A stretch of 7,790 bases of DNA from Anaerolineae bacterium (GCA_027457205.1 DAIDTM010000536.1:1-7790), one strand, 5' to 3'. Shown: positions 1 to 5,672, counted from the stretch's first letter. The notes: generated by a model from the letters alone, not told the origin. Program-made: numbers and translations.

Positions 1-561
1 ACGAATGAACACCTGACGCAACATTCGACTGCCAAGCACGCCAGCCACAAACGCGATTCGTATATGGTCGGCGCGCTGGCGCGGTTCAATGTCAATCACC
101 AGCAATTGCATCCGCGCGCGCAGCAAGCCGCGGACGCGCTCGGCTTGAAACCGGTCTGCACGAATCCCTACCTCAACTCTGCCGCGCAGGTCGTCGAGAT
201 GGTGCACGCGGTCGAGGAATCTATCGCGATTTGCGATAAACTGATCGCGCGCGGCATCCAGTCCAAGCCGCTGCCCAAGTTCAACGGCGTGGGCGGCGCG
301 GGCGTCGGCGCGTGCGAGGTGCCACGTGGGCTGCTGTTTCACAACTATGAGATTGGGGCGGACGGCAACATCGTCAACGCGAACTGCATCATTCCGACCG
401 GGCAGAATCTCGCGAACATCGAAGGAGATATGCGCGCGCTCGTGCCCCAAATCATCGATCAGGGCGAGCAGAAGGTGACGCTGGCACTGGAGATGCTGGT
501 GCGCGCGTACGATCCGTGCATCTCGTGTTCGGTGCATTTTCTGAATGTGAAATTCGTTTGA
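1..561 (+). CDS. NiFe hydrogenase large (catalytic) subunit, C-terminal part
   Basis: The frame is open from the first base, so the gene begins outside the window; 186 residues are visible. This subunit holds the Ni-Fe centre that splits or makes H2. The sequence shows a conserved stretch with EVPRG, LLFHNYE and NCIIPTGQNLANIE, and near the end the motif DPCISCSVH (residues 171-179). In that motif Cys173 and Cys176 are the last pair of active-site cysteine ligands and His179 is the last residue of the mature protein. A seven-residue tail (FLNVKFV) follows; in this family a dedicated protease removes it after nickel insertion, and the next gene encodes such a protease. The short tail and CSVH ending look most like soluble group 3 enzymes, perhaps the 3b NADP-linked or sulfhydrogenase type. 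The subgroup is inference, because the N-terminal motif and partner subunits are not visible. Confidence 0.95.
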   Translation, partial: TNEHLTQHSTAKHASHKRDSYMVGALARFNVNHQQLHPRAQQAADALGLKPVCTNPYLNSAAQVVEMVHAVEESIAICDKLIARGIQSKPLPKFNGVGGAGVGACEVPRGLLFHNYEIGADGNIVNANCIIPTGQNLANIEGDMRALVPQIIDQGEQKVTLALEMLVRAYDPCISCSVHFLNVKFV

Positions 562-566
562 CGGAT

Positions 567-613
567 GACCGATGACGGACGACGGGCAAATTCTTCGTCG
601 TTCGTCCTCCGTC
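567..613. repeat. Imperfect inverted repeat between hydrogenase and protease genes
   Basis: Two 23-nt arms (567-589 and 591-613) are imperfectly complementary: 16 of 23 positions pair by Watson-Crick and three more can pair as G-T. The left arm is a run of GAC/GAT-type units and the right arm is its TC-rich complement. The arms almost touch, so any RNA hairpin would open its innermost pairs. The repeat fills most of the 65-nt gap before the maturation protease gene. There is no T-tract, so it does not look like a terminator; it could stabilise the upstream message, or be a dispersed repeat. The repeat at 5492-5580 is built in the same style. Confidence 0.6.
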
Positions 614-626
614 GGGTCTTACCGCG

Positions 627-1487
627 ATGAAATCCATCCTGATCCTCGGCCTAGGCAATCCGCTGCAAGGCGATGATGGCGTTGGCTGCCGCGTGGCGCA
701 GGAATTGGAGCGCAGGACATTGCCCAACGATGTCGAGGCGGTAGATGGCGGGACGCCGGGCGTTGGATTGGTCAATCTGTTTGAGGGGCGCAGGCGCGTC
801 ATTCTGATCGACGCGGCGGAAATGGGACTGGAGCCGGGGACAGTGAAACGATTCCGTCCGGAAGACGTTTTGCTGACCGGCTCCACCAATCGTTTCTCGC
901 TGCACCGCACCGGCGTCGCCGACGCGTTGAATCTGGCGCGCGCGCTCAACATCGAACTGCCAGAGATCGTCGTTTTCGGCGTGCAGCCGGCGCGCGTCGA
1001 GTGGAGTGAATCGCTCAGCCCGGCGGTGCTGGCGGCGGTACCGCGCGTGATCGCAGCGATCGATAAGGAGTTGATGATGGCAAACGAGAAAATCCTGATC
1101 ATCGATGACGACGACGACATCGTGCAAGCGATGCGACTGCCGCTGGAGAGCGCGGGCTACCAGGTGCTGCGCGCTGCCAACGGCGACGAGGGATTGAAGA
1201 AGGTCAAGGAGGTCAAGCCCGACCTCATTATTCTGGACGTGATGATGGACACGACGACCGCCGGCTTTCAGGTCAGTCTCGCGCTGCGTAACCCCGCGCC
1301 GTCGTCTGAGTACGCGGCGTATCGCCGCATCCCCATTCTGATGATTACGGCAATCCACGCGACCACGTCGCTGCGCTTTGACGCGGACGCGGACTATTTG
1401 CCGGTGGATGCCTTTATCGAAAAGCCGATTGAGCCGGCGGAGCTGCTTAATCAAGTCCGCGACCATCTGGTCAAGCAGGCGGCGTGA
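627..1487 (+). CDS. Hydrogenase maturation protease fused in frame to a response regulator receiver domain
   Basis: One open frame of 286 residues has two domains. Residues 1-148 form a HycI/HybD/HoxW-type hydrogenase endopeptidase, which trims the C-terminal tail of the large subunit once nickel is in place. The opening GLGNPLQGDDGVG, the VDGG motif (39-42) and the three nickel-sensing residues are present: Asp17, Asp62 and His93 align with Glu16, Asp62 and His93 of E. coli HybD. Residues 152-286 form a CheY-like receiver with an acidic pocket at Asp160-Asp161, probable phosphorylation site Asp204 (LDVMMD), Thr241 and Lys266 (EKP). No DNA-binding or enzymatic output domain follows the receiver. 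Proteases of this family are usually about 150-165 residues and stand alone, so the first half is full length and the receiver is an addition. A ribosome binding site and two Met codons at the junction may yield a separate receiver of 136 residues. A missing stop through sequence error is possible but would need a base change, not a simple frameshift, because both domains are intact in one frame. No strong ribosome binding site precedes 627. Confidence 0.88.
   Translation: MKSILILGLGNPLQGDDGVGCRVAQELERRTLPNDVEAVDGGTPGVGLVNLFEGRRRVILIDAAEMGLEPGTVKRFRPEDVLLTGSTNRFSLHRTGVADALNLARALNIELPEIVVFGVQPARVEWSESLSPAVLAAVPRVIAAIDKELMMANEKILIIDDDDDIVQAMRLPLESAGYQVLRAANGDEGLKKVKEVKPDLIILDVMMDTTTAGFQVSLALRNPAPSSEYAAYRRIPILMITAIHATTSLRFDADADYLPVDAFIEKPIEPAELLNQVRDHLVKQAA
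1065..1079 (+). promoter_or_regulatory. Internal ribosome binding site and start codons at the protease-receiver junction
   Basis: AAGGAG (1065-1070) is followed by TTG, then ATG at 1074 and ATG at 1077, both in the frame of the fusion. Spacing from the purine run to the second ATG is six bases, which is near ideal, and the receiver domain starts at once with ANEKILIIDD. This is how an independent response regulator gene would start, so a free receiver is likely to be translated in addition to the fusion. A TGA in the +1-type frame (1075-1077) overlaps the second ATG, a common layout for coupled genes, but the protease frame does not use it. Confidence 0.7.
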
Positions 1488-1545
1488 CGCGCCGCGCGAT
1501 CGCCGGGCGTCCTCTGACCGGCATAGAGTTTCTACCGGACCGACG

Positions 1546-3420
1546 ATGAACCATAATCGGAGCGTCAGACCGGCGCTGGTGGAAGAAGAACTGATCTCCA
1601 GCGTCGCGTGGTTTATTCGCTTTCGCTGGGCGGCGGGCGTCGGCGTGCTGGCTGCCGTCGGCTTCACCACGTCCGTTCTCCGGATCACACTGCCTGCCGC
1701 GACGCTGTACGCGCTCGGTTTCGCCATCCTCGCTTACAACGCCGTGTTTCGCGTCATCCTCGACCGACTTTTGCGCGCCGAGCGGCGGGACATCCGCCAA
1801 TTCGATTGGTTGATCATCGCCCAGATCGGGATGGACTGGCTCGCGATGGCGGCGCTGGTTCACTTCACCGGCGGGCTGGAAAGTCCCGCGATCCTCTATT
1901 TCTTTTTCCACCTCATCATCGTGGCGATCTTGCTGTCCCCGCGCGCCACCTATTTTGCTGCCGCGATGGCGGCGATCCTCGTTGGCGCAATCACCGCGCT
2001 GGAATACGTCGGCGCGCTTGCCCACGTCGGCGTGCCGCAGTACATCATCGCCGATCAGTATCGCGTGCCCACGTACATTCTCGGCAAACTGTTCTTTCTG
2101 TACAGCACGATGTTCGCCTCAGCCTATCTCGCCTCAACGCTGAGCAGCCGGCTGCGCCAGCGCGAAGCCCAGGTCGTCGAACTCGGCGACAACTTGCAGC
2201 GCGCGTACGCGCGTCTGCGAACGCTGTACGAAAGCGCGGAGGCGGTCAGCTCGACGCTGGAGTTGAACGAGGTGCTTGATCAACTGGTGCGGCACGCGAC
2301 GGACGCGCTTGGTGTGCGCGCCTGCTCGATCCGCCTGCTCGATGAATCCGGCGCGCGGCTTTACGTGGCGGCGGTCTATGGCTTGAGCGAGGCATACGTC
2401 CAGAAGGGCGATTTGCTGATCGATCGCAATCCGCTGGCGCGCGAGGTGCTTGCCGGCAAGACGATCATCACGAACGATGTGACCGCAGAAACCGGCTTGC
2501 AGTACCCAACGGAAGCGCTGGCGGAAGGCATTTGCTCGATGCTCTCCGCGCCGCTGCACGGCAACAAGAAATTGTTGGGACTGATCCGCGCCTACAGCGT
2601 TGAGCGCAATCACTTTACGCAGGACGATGTCGAATTCTTGGAAGTGATTGCCAGCCAGGGCAGCGTCGCGATCGAAAACGCGATGGCGTACCAGGAGTTG
2701 AGCCAGCTTGACGAGATGAAGTCCAAGTTCGCGCTAACGGTGACGCACGAATTACGTTCGCCGGTCAGCGTGGTGCGTAGTCTCTTACGAACGATGACCG
2801 GCGGCTATGCCGGCGCGCTGAGCGAGGAGCAGCGCGACCTGACGGCGCGTGCGCTGCGCCGCGCCGATTTCCTGCAAACGCTGATCGACGATCTGCTCGA
2901 TCTCGCCGCCGGCAAAAGCGATCTGGCGGCGCGTGCGGAACGCGTCGTCGTGCATCTGGACGAGGTGATCCCGCGCGTCGTACAGCGTTTTGAGCCGTCG
3001 GCGCGCGAAAAGCGCGTCCAATTGCAGTGGTGCTGCGAGGCGTGCCATCATCCCATCACCATTTCCGCGACGAACGAAGGCATAGACCGTATCGTCAACA
3101 ATTTGGTTTCCAACGCGGTCAAGTACACACCCGCCGGCGGACGCGTGTCGGTCTCGCTGCGCCTCAGCGACGCGAATGCGGTGCTGCAAGTCGAGGATAC
3201 CGGCATCGGCATTCCGGAAGATTCGCTGCCGCATTTGTTCGAGGAGTTTTATCGCGCGCCGAATGCCAAGGCGCAGGAGAAGGAAGGGACCGGTCTGGGG
3301 CTGGCGATCACACGCGATCTGGTAACGCGCTACAACGGGCACATTTCAGTCCAGAGCCAACCTGAACAAGGAACGCGTTTCACCGTCATGTTCCCCGTGG
3401 TGGTGGAACTGTCCGTGTGA
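1546..3420 (+). CDS. Membrane sensor histidine kinase with GAF domain
   Basis: The 624-residue protein starts at ATG 1546; the open frame reaches further back, but that part overlaps the receiver gene and has no protein-like character. About six hydrophobic segments (roughly 28-48, 50-72, 87-108, 113-131, 134-156, 178-198) form an N-terminal membrane domain with few extracellular residues. A charged, probably coiled-coil linker (200-230) leads to a GAF domain (about 230-380). The HisKA dimerisation domain has phosphoacceptor His401 in THELRSP. The ATPase domain has the N box with Asn519 and Asn523 (NLVSNAVKYTP), the G1 box DTGIGIP (551-557) and the G2 box GTGLGLAI (581-588). All catalytic motifs are intact. 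It lies 58 nt after the receiver domain, which makes that receiver its likely phosphate acceptor. No HAMP or PAS domain is evident; the signal is unknown. A Cys-Cys-x-x-Cys-His-His cluster (496-502) sits early in the ATPase domain. The ribosome binding site is weak. Confidence 0.93.
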   Translation: MNHNRSVRPALVEEELISSVAWFIRFRWAAGVGVLAAVGFTTSVLRITLPAATLYALGFAILAYNAVFRVILDRLLRAERRDIRQFDWLIIAQIGMDWLAMAALVHFTGGLESPAILYFFFHLIIVAILLSPRATYFAAAMAAILVGAITALEYVGALAHVGVPQYIIADQYRVPTYILGKLFFLYSTMFASAYLASTLSSRLRQREAQVVELGDNLQRAYARLRTLYESAEAVSSTLELNEVLDQLVRHATDALGVRACSIRLLDESGARLYVAAVYGLSEAYVQKGDLLIDRNPLAREVLAGKTIITNDVTAETGLQYPTEALAEGICSMLSAPLHGNKKLLGLIRAYSVERNHFTQDDVEFLEVIASQGSVAIENAMAYQELSQLDEMKSKFALTVTHELRSPVSVVRSLLRTMTGGYAGALSEEQRDLTARALRRADFLQTLIDDLLDLAAGKSDLAARAERVVVHLDEVIPRVVQRFEPSAREKRVQLQWCCEACHHPITISATNEGIDRIVNNLVSNAVKYTPAGGRVSVSLRLSDANAVLQVEDTGIGIPEDSLPHLFEEFYRAPNAKAQEKEGTGLGLAITRDLVTRYNGHISVQSQPEQGTRFTVMFPVVVELSV

Positions 3421-3430
3421 TCGTCTGACG

Positions 3431-4072
3431 TTATTCCGCGTGTTCGTTTCCACGCGCCGCTTCAAACGCCTCGCGCGTTTCTCCGACGAGCCAGTACAGA
3501 AAAACCGCGGCGGCGACGTACTCCGCCCACCACCAACCCAGTGCGGCGTTCAACGCCAGCCCGATCAACACCGTCCCCGCCATAGACGCGCAGGTGACCG
3601 ATTCGGCGATGTCGGCGCGGAGCGCGGCGCTGTCCAGCCGCTGATTGATGCCGCGTTTGGCGCGCGCGAGCAGCGGCATAAAAATAATCGCGCCGAGGGA
3701 AACCAGAATGCCGGACAGGGAACCCTCCGGCTCGATGCGCCCGATCAATCCTGCCGCCGTCGTGATCGCCACGTAGAGACATAACAGCGCGAGCAAGACC
3801 GCCGAGACACGCGTCGCGCGCCGTTCCACGATCTCGATCCGTTCTGGGTCGCCGTTTTTTGTTTCCGCGTTCAAACGCCACAGCAGTATCCCCGCGCTGA
3901 TGAGCTCGATCACGCTGTCCAAGCCAAACGCGATGAGCAGGGCGCTGCCGGCGATCACGCCAGCGCCGATCGCGATCGCGCCTTCCAGCGTCATCCACGC
4001 CACAGTGAGGATTTCGACGCGGATGCCGGACTGGAGCGCGATGCGTCTGCGCGGCAAGTCGATTGTTTCCAT
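3431..4072 (-). CDS. CDF-like cation transporter, membrane domain only
   Basis: The protein has 213 residues and about five or six hydrophobic segments (roughly 20-40, 43-66, 87-111, 119-136, 160-180, 183-197). It resembles the membrane part of cation diffusion facilitators, which export divalent metals such as Zn2+ using a proton gradient. The motif FGLDSVIE in the second segment supplies Asp52 and Glu56, and ADIAESVTC supplies Asp154 and Glu157. These fall where classical CDF proteins carry their Asp/His metal ligands, but the usual histidines are absent and the cytoplasmic C-terminal domain is missing. This fits a TMEM163-like or short CDF branch better than a zinc exporter of the ZitB/YiiP type, so the substrate is uncertain. 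ATG 4072 was preferred over a start at 4135, which would overlap the upstream gene by about 40 nt. The gap to that gene is 22 nt, so they are probably co-transcribed. It converges on the histidine kinase gene with only 10 nt between stop codons and no visible terminator. Confidence 0.8.
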   Translation of the reverse strand: METIDLPRRRIALQSGIRVEILTVAWMTLEGAIAIGAGVIAGSALLIAFGLDSVIELISAGILLWRLNAETKNGDPERIEIVERRATRVSAVLLALLCLYVAITTAAGLIGRIEPEGSLSGILVSLGAIIFMPLLARAKRGINQRLDSAALRADIAESVTCASMAGTVLIGLALNAALGWWWAEYVAAAVFLYWLVGETREAFEAARGNEHAE

Positions 4073-4094
4073 CGTTAGGTTGTTTTCCTTGTCA

Positions 4095-4850
4095 TCAGTT
4101 TCCCGTCCAGCGGAAACTCGCGGCGATCTGCCCAAAGATCGGCGCGTACTGATTCTCCTGATCGATCGGCGCAGCGCCGGTGATGACGAAGAACTCCTTG
4201 CCGCGCACGAGCACGTATTCTCGATTCGCCGTGGTGATGGTTTGGTTATCTGGCAGTTTGAGGTTATTGCTGTAACGAAATTCTTCCGCCGCGCCCGCCA
4301 GCGTTTCCACGCGGCGATGCAAAACCGGCTTGCTGACGTAGGGCAAATCTTGCAGCGCCTTTAGACTGATCGGAACGTAGACGTCCAGCGGCGCTGCAAT
4401 CAGCTCGGTACGGTGATAGACGTTGATATTGGTCGAAAATACATCGACCGTTCCCGCTGGCGCGGTGTCGATGCCAACAAATTTGAGCAAGGATGCGATG
4501 GAAGCATTCGGCGCGCCGGCGAGTTCCGGATTCTTCTTGCCAAACACGTCGGCTTGCGCCGCGGCATCGACTTGGCTCAAGGGAACTTGTTTCCACGACG
4601 GCGGCAGCGCGAGCGCAAAGTGATCGCTCGCCACCGTGTACAGTTTCCAGCCGGCGGCAAGCGTTGGCGTTGGCGCGGCGGTGGGCTGGGCAGGCGCTGG
4701 CAGAGCGGCTTGCAGGTTATTCAGCGCCGCTTGCAGCGAGTATTGATCCGGCTGCGTCAGCAGGAGAAACGCGGACGGAGCGACACAGCAAACCAGCAGA
4801 ACATTCGCCGCCAAAAGCACAAGCAGGATCGACCACTGCCGAGATGTCAT
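4095..4850 (-). CDS. Signal-anchored extracytoplasmic protein, function unknown
   Basis: The 251-residue protein has a hydrophobic N-terminal segment (7-31) followed by a linker rich in Pro, Ala and Thr (51-66). A soluble domain (68-251) follows, opening with WKLY and a D-HFALALPPSW motif. That layout, and the F-ALPPSW start, recalls PsbP/MOG1-like or LpqN-like domains of exported bacterial proteins, but the match is by eye and no function is implied. Cys21 and Cys22 sit inside the hydrophobic segment, but the residues before them (Leu-Leu-Val) do not make a proper lipobox, so a membrane anchor is more likely than a lipoprotein. The start is set at ATG 4850 because GGAGG (4857-4861) lies six bases away; the TTG at 4856 would touch that site. 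It is first in an apparent operon with the CDF-like gene. Confidence 0.8.
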   Translation of the reverse strand: MTSRQWSILLVLLAANVLLVCCVAPSAFLLLTQPDQYSLQAALNNLQAALPAPAQPTAAPTPTLAAGWKLYTVASDHFALALPPSWKQVPLSQVDAAAQADVFGKKNPELAGAPNASIASLLKFVGIDTAPAGTVDVFSTNINVYHRTELIAAPLDVYVPISLKALQDLPYVSKPVLHRRVETLAGAAEEFRYSNNLKLPDNQTITTANREYVLVRGKEFFVITGAAPIDQENQYAPIFGQIAASFRWTGN

Positions 4851-4856
4851 GCTCAA

Positions 4857-4896
4857 CCTCCGGAAGCATTATAGCAATTGCCGGCGGCAGCGTCAA
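4857..4896 (-). promoter_or_regulatory. Promoter and ribosome binding site for the exported-protein/CDF operon
   Basis: On the minus strand TTGACG (4891-4896) is followed after 17 bases by TATAAT (4868-4873), with TGC directly before it as an extended -10. This is close to a consensus sigma-70 type promoter. The expected transcription start, about 6-8 bases downstream, falls near 4860-4862, right at the GGAGG ribosome binding site (4857-4861), so the leader would be only some 10-12 nt long. Confidence 0.82.
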
Positions 4897-4913
4897 CGCG
4901 GCGCGCCGCGAAT

Positions 4914-4951
4914 GAAAAGACCCTTCGAGCTTGTGCGACTCGAAGGGTCTT
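4914..4951 (-). terminator. Intrinsic terminator of the zinc ribbon gene
   Basis: A perfect 13-bp inverted repeat (arms 4917-4929 and 4939-4951, 9-nt loop) contains ACCCTTCGAG and its complement. Read on the minus strand the stem is followed by TTTTC (4914-4918), as expected of a Rho-independent terminator. It begins about 28 nt after the stop codon of the zinc ribbon gene at 4979 and separates it from the promoter of the next minus-strand operon. On the plus strand the following bases are only TTGG, so it is mainly one-way. Confidence 0.85.
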
Positions 4952-4978
4952 GGCGCGGAATGCTTGGACGAGCGCGCT

Positions 4979-5437
4979 CTACGTGCTAGGCGATGTTGCG
5001 GCGTCGGTTGCCGGCGCGCCGCAGTACGGGCAGATGTTCCAGCGCAAACTGGTGATGCGATGGCAATTGTCGCAGCGGCGCTTGAGGCGCGTGTGACAGT
5101 TAGGGCAATAGAGAAAATCGGCTTGGACTTTTTGCTGGCAGGCGGGGCACGCTTGTTTTTCTTCAATGTCCTGCAGCAATGCCTCTTCCGCTAACTCGTT
5201 CTCGTAACGCTCCGCCAGCGTCTCGCCCGGGCGCAGCAGAAAGTACAACAGCAGTCCCGGAATGTTGAAGATGACGACGAGCAACACCGAGAGCAGTTGC
5301 ACAAAGATGTCGCGCGAGCGCTCGCGTACATCGCGAAAGGTCCAGATGATCAAGCTGATCCACACCGCGATCAGGTACGCGCCCAAGAACGCGGCAAAGA
5401 GTTGCACAATCGCGGTCAGTCCGCCGAGATCCGGCAT
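4979..5437 (-). CDS. Membrane protein with double zinc ribbon
   Basis: The protein has 152 residues. Two hydrophobic segments (about 8-33 and 45-68) surround a short basic loop with RDVRERSRD. An acidic helix (72-95) follows, then two zinc ribbons: Cys97, Cys100, Cys111, Cys114 and Cys122, Cys125, Cys136, Cys139. Both have C-x2-C-x10-C-x2-C spacing and all eight ligands are present. The layout, with an NIPGLLLYFLLRPGETLAE stretch after the second segment, matches a common uncharacterised family of membrane-anchored double zinc ribbon proteins. The membrane part resembles the phospholipase D-nuclease N-terminal type fold, but no catalytic motif is seen. The ribbons are probably cytoplasmic and could bind protein or nucleic acid; no specific role can be assigned. 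ATG 5437 is chosen because GAGGAG (5446-5451) lies eight bases upstream; the much longer open frame extends back through the promoter region and is not credible. Confidence 0.85.
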   Translation of the reverse strand: MPDLGGLTAIVQLFAAFLGAYLIAVWISLIIWTFRDVRERSRDIFVQLLSVLLVVIFNIPGLLLYFLLRPGETLAERYENELAEEALLQDIEEKQACPACQQKVQADFLYCPNCHTRLKRRCDNCHRITSLRWNICPYCGAPATDAATSPST

Positions 5438-5468
5438 TGAGTAATCTCCTCTATTGTGATGGCAGCTT

Positions 5469-5497
5469 ATTATAACATCATCTTCAAAATCAGACAA
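5469..5497 (-). promoter_or_regulatory. Promoter of the zinc ribbon gene
   Basis: On the minus strand TTGTCT (5492-5497) and TATAAT (5469-5474) are 17 bases apart, and TGT stands just before the -10, giving an extended -10. Transcription would start near 5461-5463, leaving a leader of about 25 nt with the GAGGAG ribosome binding site inside it. The -35 box lies at the outer end of the left arm of the inverted repeat 5492-5580. Confidence 0.72.
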
Positions 5498-5580
5498 AAG
5501 AATACAGACGACAGACAACAGAAAAGCGACGGGAGAGTACGCGTTCTCGTCTGTCGTCTGTTGTCTGAAATCGTTTGTCT
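5492..5580. repeat. Long imperfect inverted repeat between divergent promoters
   Basis: The 31-nt arms 5492-5522 and 5550-5580 are reverse complements at 26 positions, separated by a 27-nt spacer. Inside the left arm the unit CAGACRA occurs twice in tandem (5504-5517), so the arms are themselves short 7-bp repeats. The element fills the space between the minus-strand promoter (5469-5497) and the plus-strand promoter (5590-5618). It could bind a dimeric regulator, form a cruciform, or be a dispersed repeat of the genome. No T-tract makes it a terminator. Confidence 0.75.
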
Positions 5581-5589
5581 CATCGGTGG

Positions 5590-5618
5590 TTGTCGCGCTA
5601 GGCGGGTTGTGGTATAAT
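5590..5618 (+). promoter_or_regulatory. Promoter of the bifunctional nuclease family gene
   Basis: TTGTCG (5590-5595) and TATAAT (5613-5618) are 17 bases apart, with TGG directly before the -10 (extended -10). Transcription would start near 5624-5626, giving a 5' leader of about 48 nt before ATG 5673. It is divergent from the promoter at 5469-5497. Confidence 0.82.
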
Positions 5619-5630
5619 ACCGCCAGTGAC

Positions 5631-5662
5631 GCGGCGATAGCGCACGTTATCGTCGCAAGGAG
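5631..5662 (+). promoter_or_regulatory. 5'-leader hairpin abutting the ribosome binding site
   Basis: GCGGCGATA (5631-5639) and TATCGTCGC (5648-5656) can pair over nine positions, one of them G-T, around an 8-nt loop. AAGGAG (5657-5662) follows with no gap, and the start codon at 5673 is ten bases further on. The hairpin would begin only a few bases from the predicted transcript 5' end, so it may protect the message from decay or tune access to the ribosome binding site. Chance occurrence is possible in GC-rich DNA. Confidence 0.5.
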
Positions 5663-5672
5663 AGAAAATCTG

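Noticed and set aside
1378..1545. Earlier start for the histidine kinase
   Set aside because: The extra 56 residues overlap the receiver gene and are Arg/Ser-rich; the protein-like sequence begins at ATG 1546.
651..1727. Long minus-strand open frame of 358 codons opposite the protease-receiver gene
   Set aside because: Its product is rich in Arg, His and Gln with no recognisable domain, and it lies opposite two clear protein domains; it is a shadow frame of GC-rich coding DNA.
3415..3435. Shared terminator between the convergent kinase and CDF-like genes
   Set aside because: Only 10 nt separate the stop codons and no stem with T-tract is visible on either strand.
4073..4135. Earlier start for the CDF-like gene
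   Set aside because: It would overlap the upstream gene by about 40 nt and adds a charged stretch with no membrane character.
4776..4796. Lipoprotein signal with Cys21-Cys22 in the exported protein
   Set aside because: The residues before the cysteines do not include the small residue needed at -1 of a lipobox for the first Cys, and the hydrophobic run continues past them, so a membrane anchor fits better.
4413..4915. Overlapping plus-strand open frames opposite the exported-protein gene
   Set aside because: They are basic, low-complexity translations with no usable ribosome binding site and run through the opposite-strand promoter; the minus-strand gene has signal segment, linker and domain.
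5492..5580. CRISPR-like array
   Set aside because: The short units are tandem or inverted with no regular unique spacers and only two arms.
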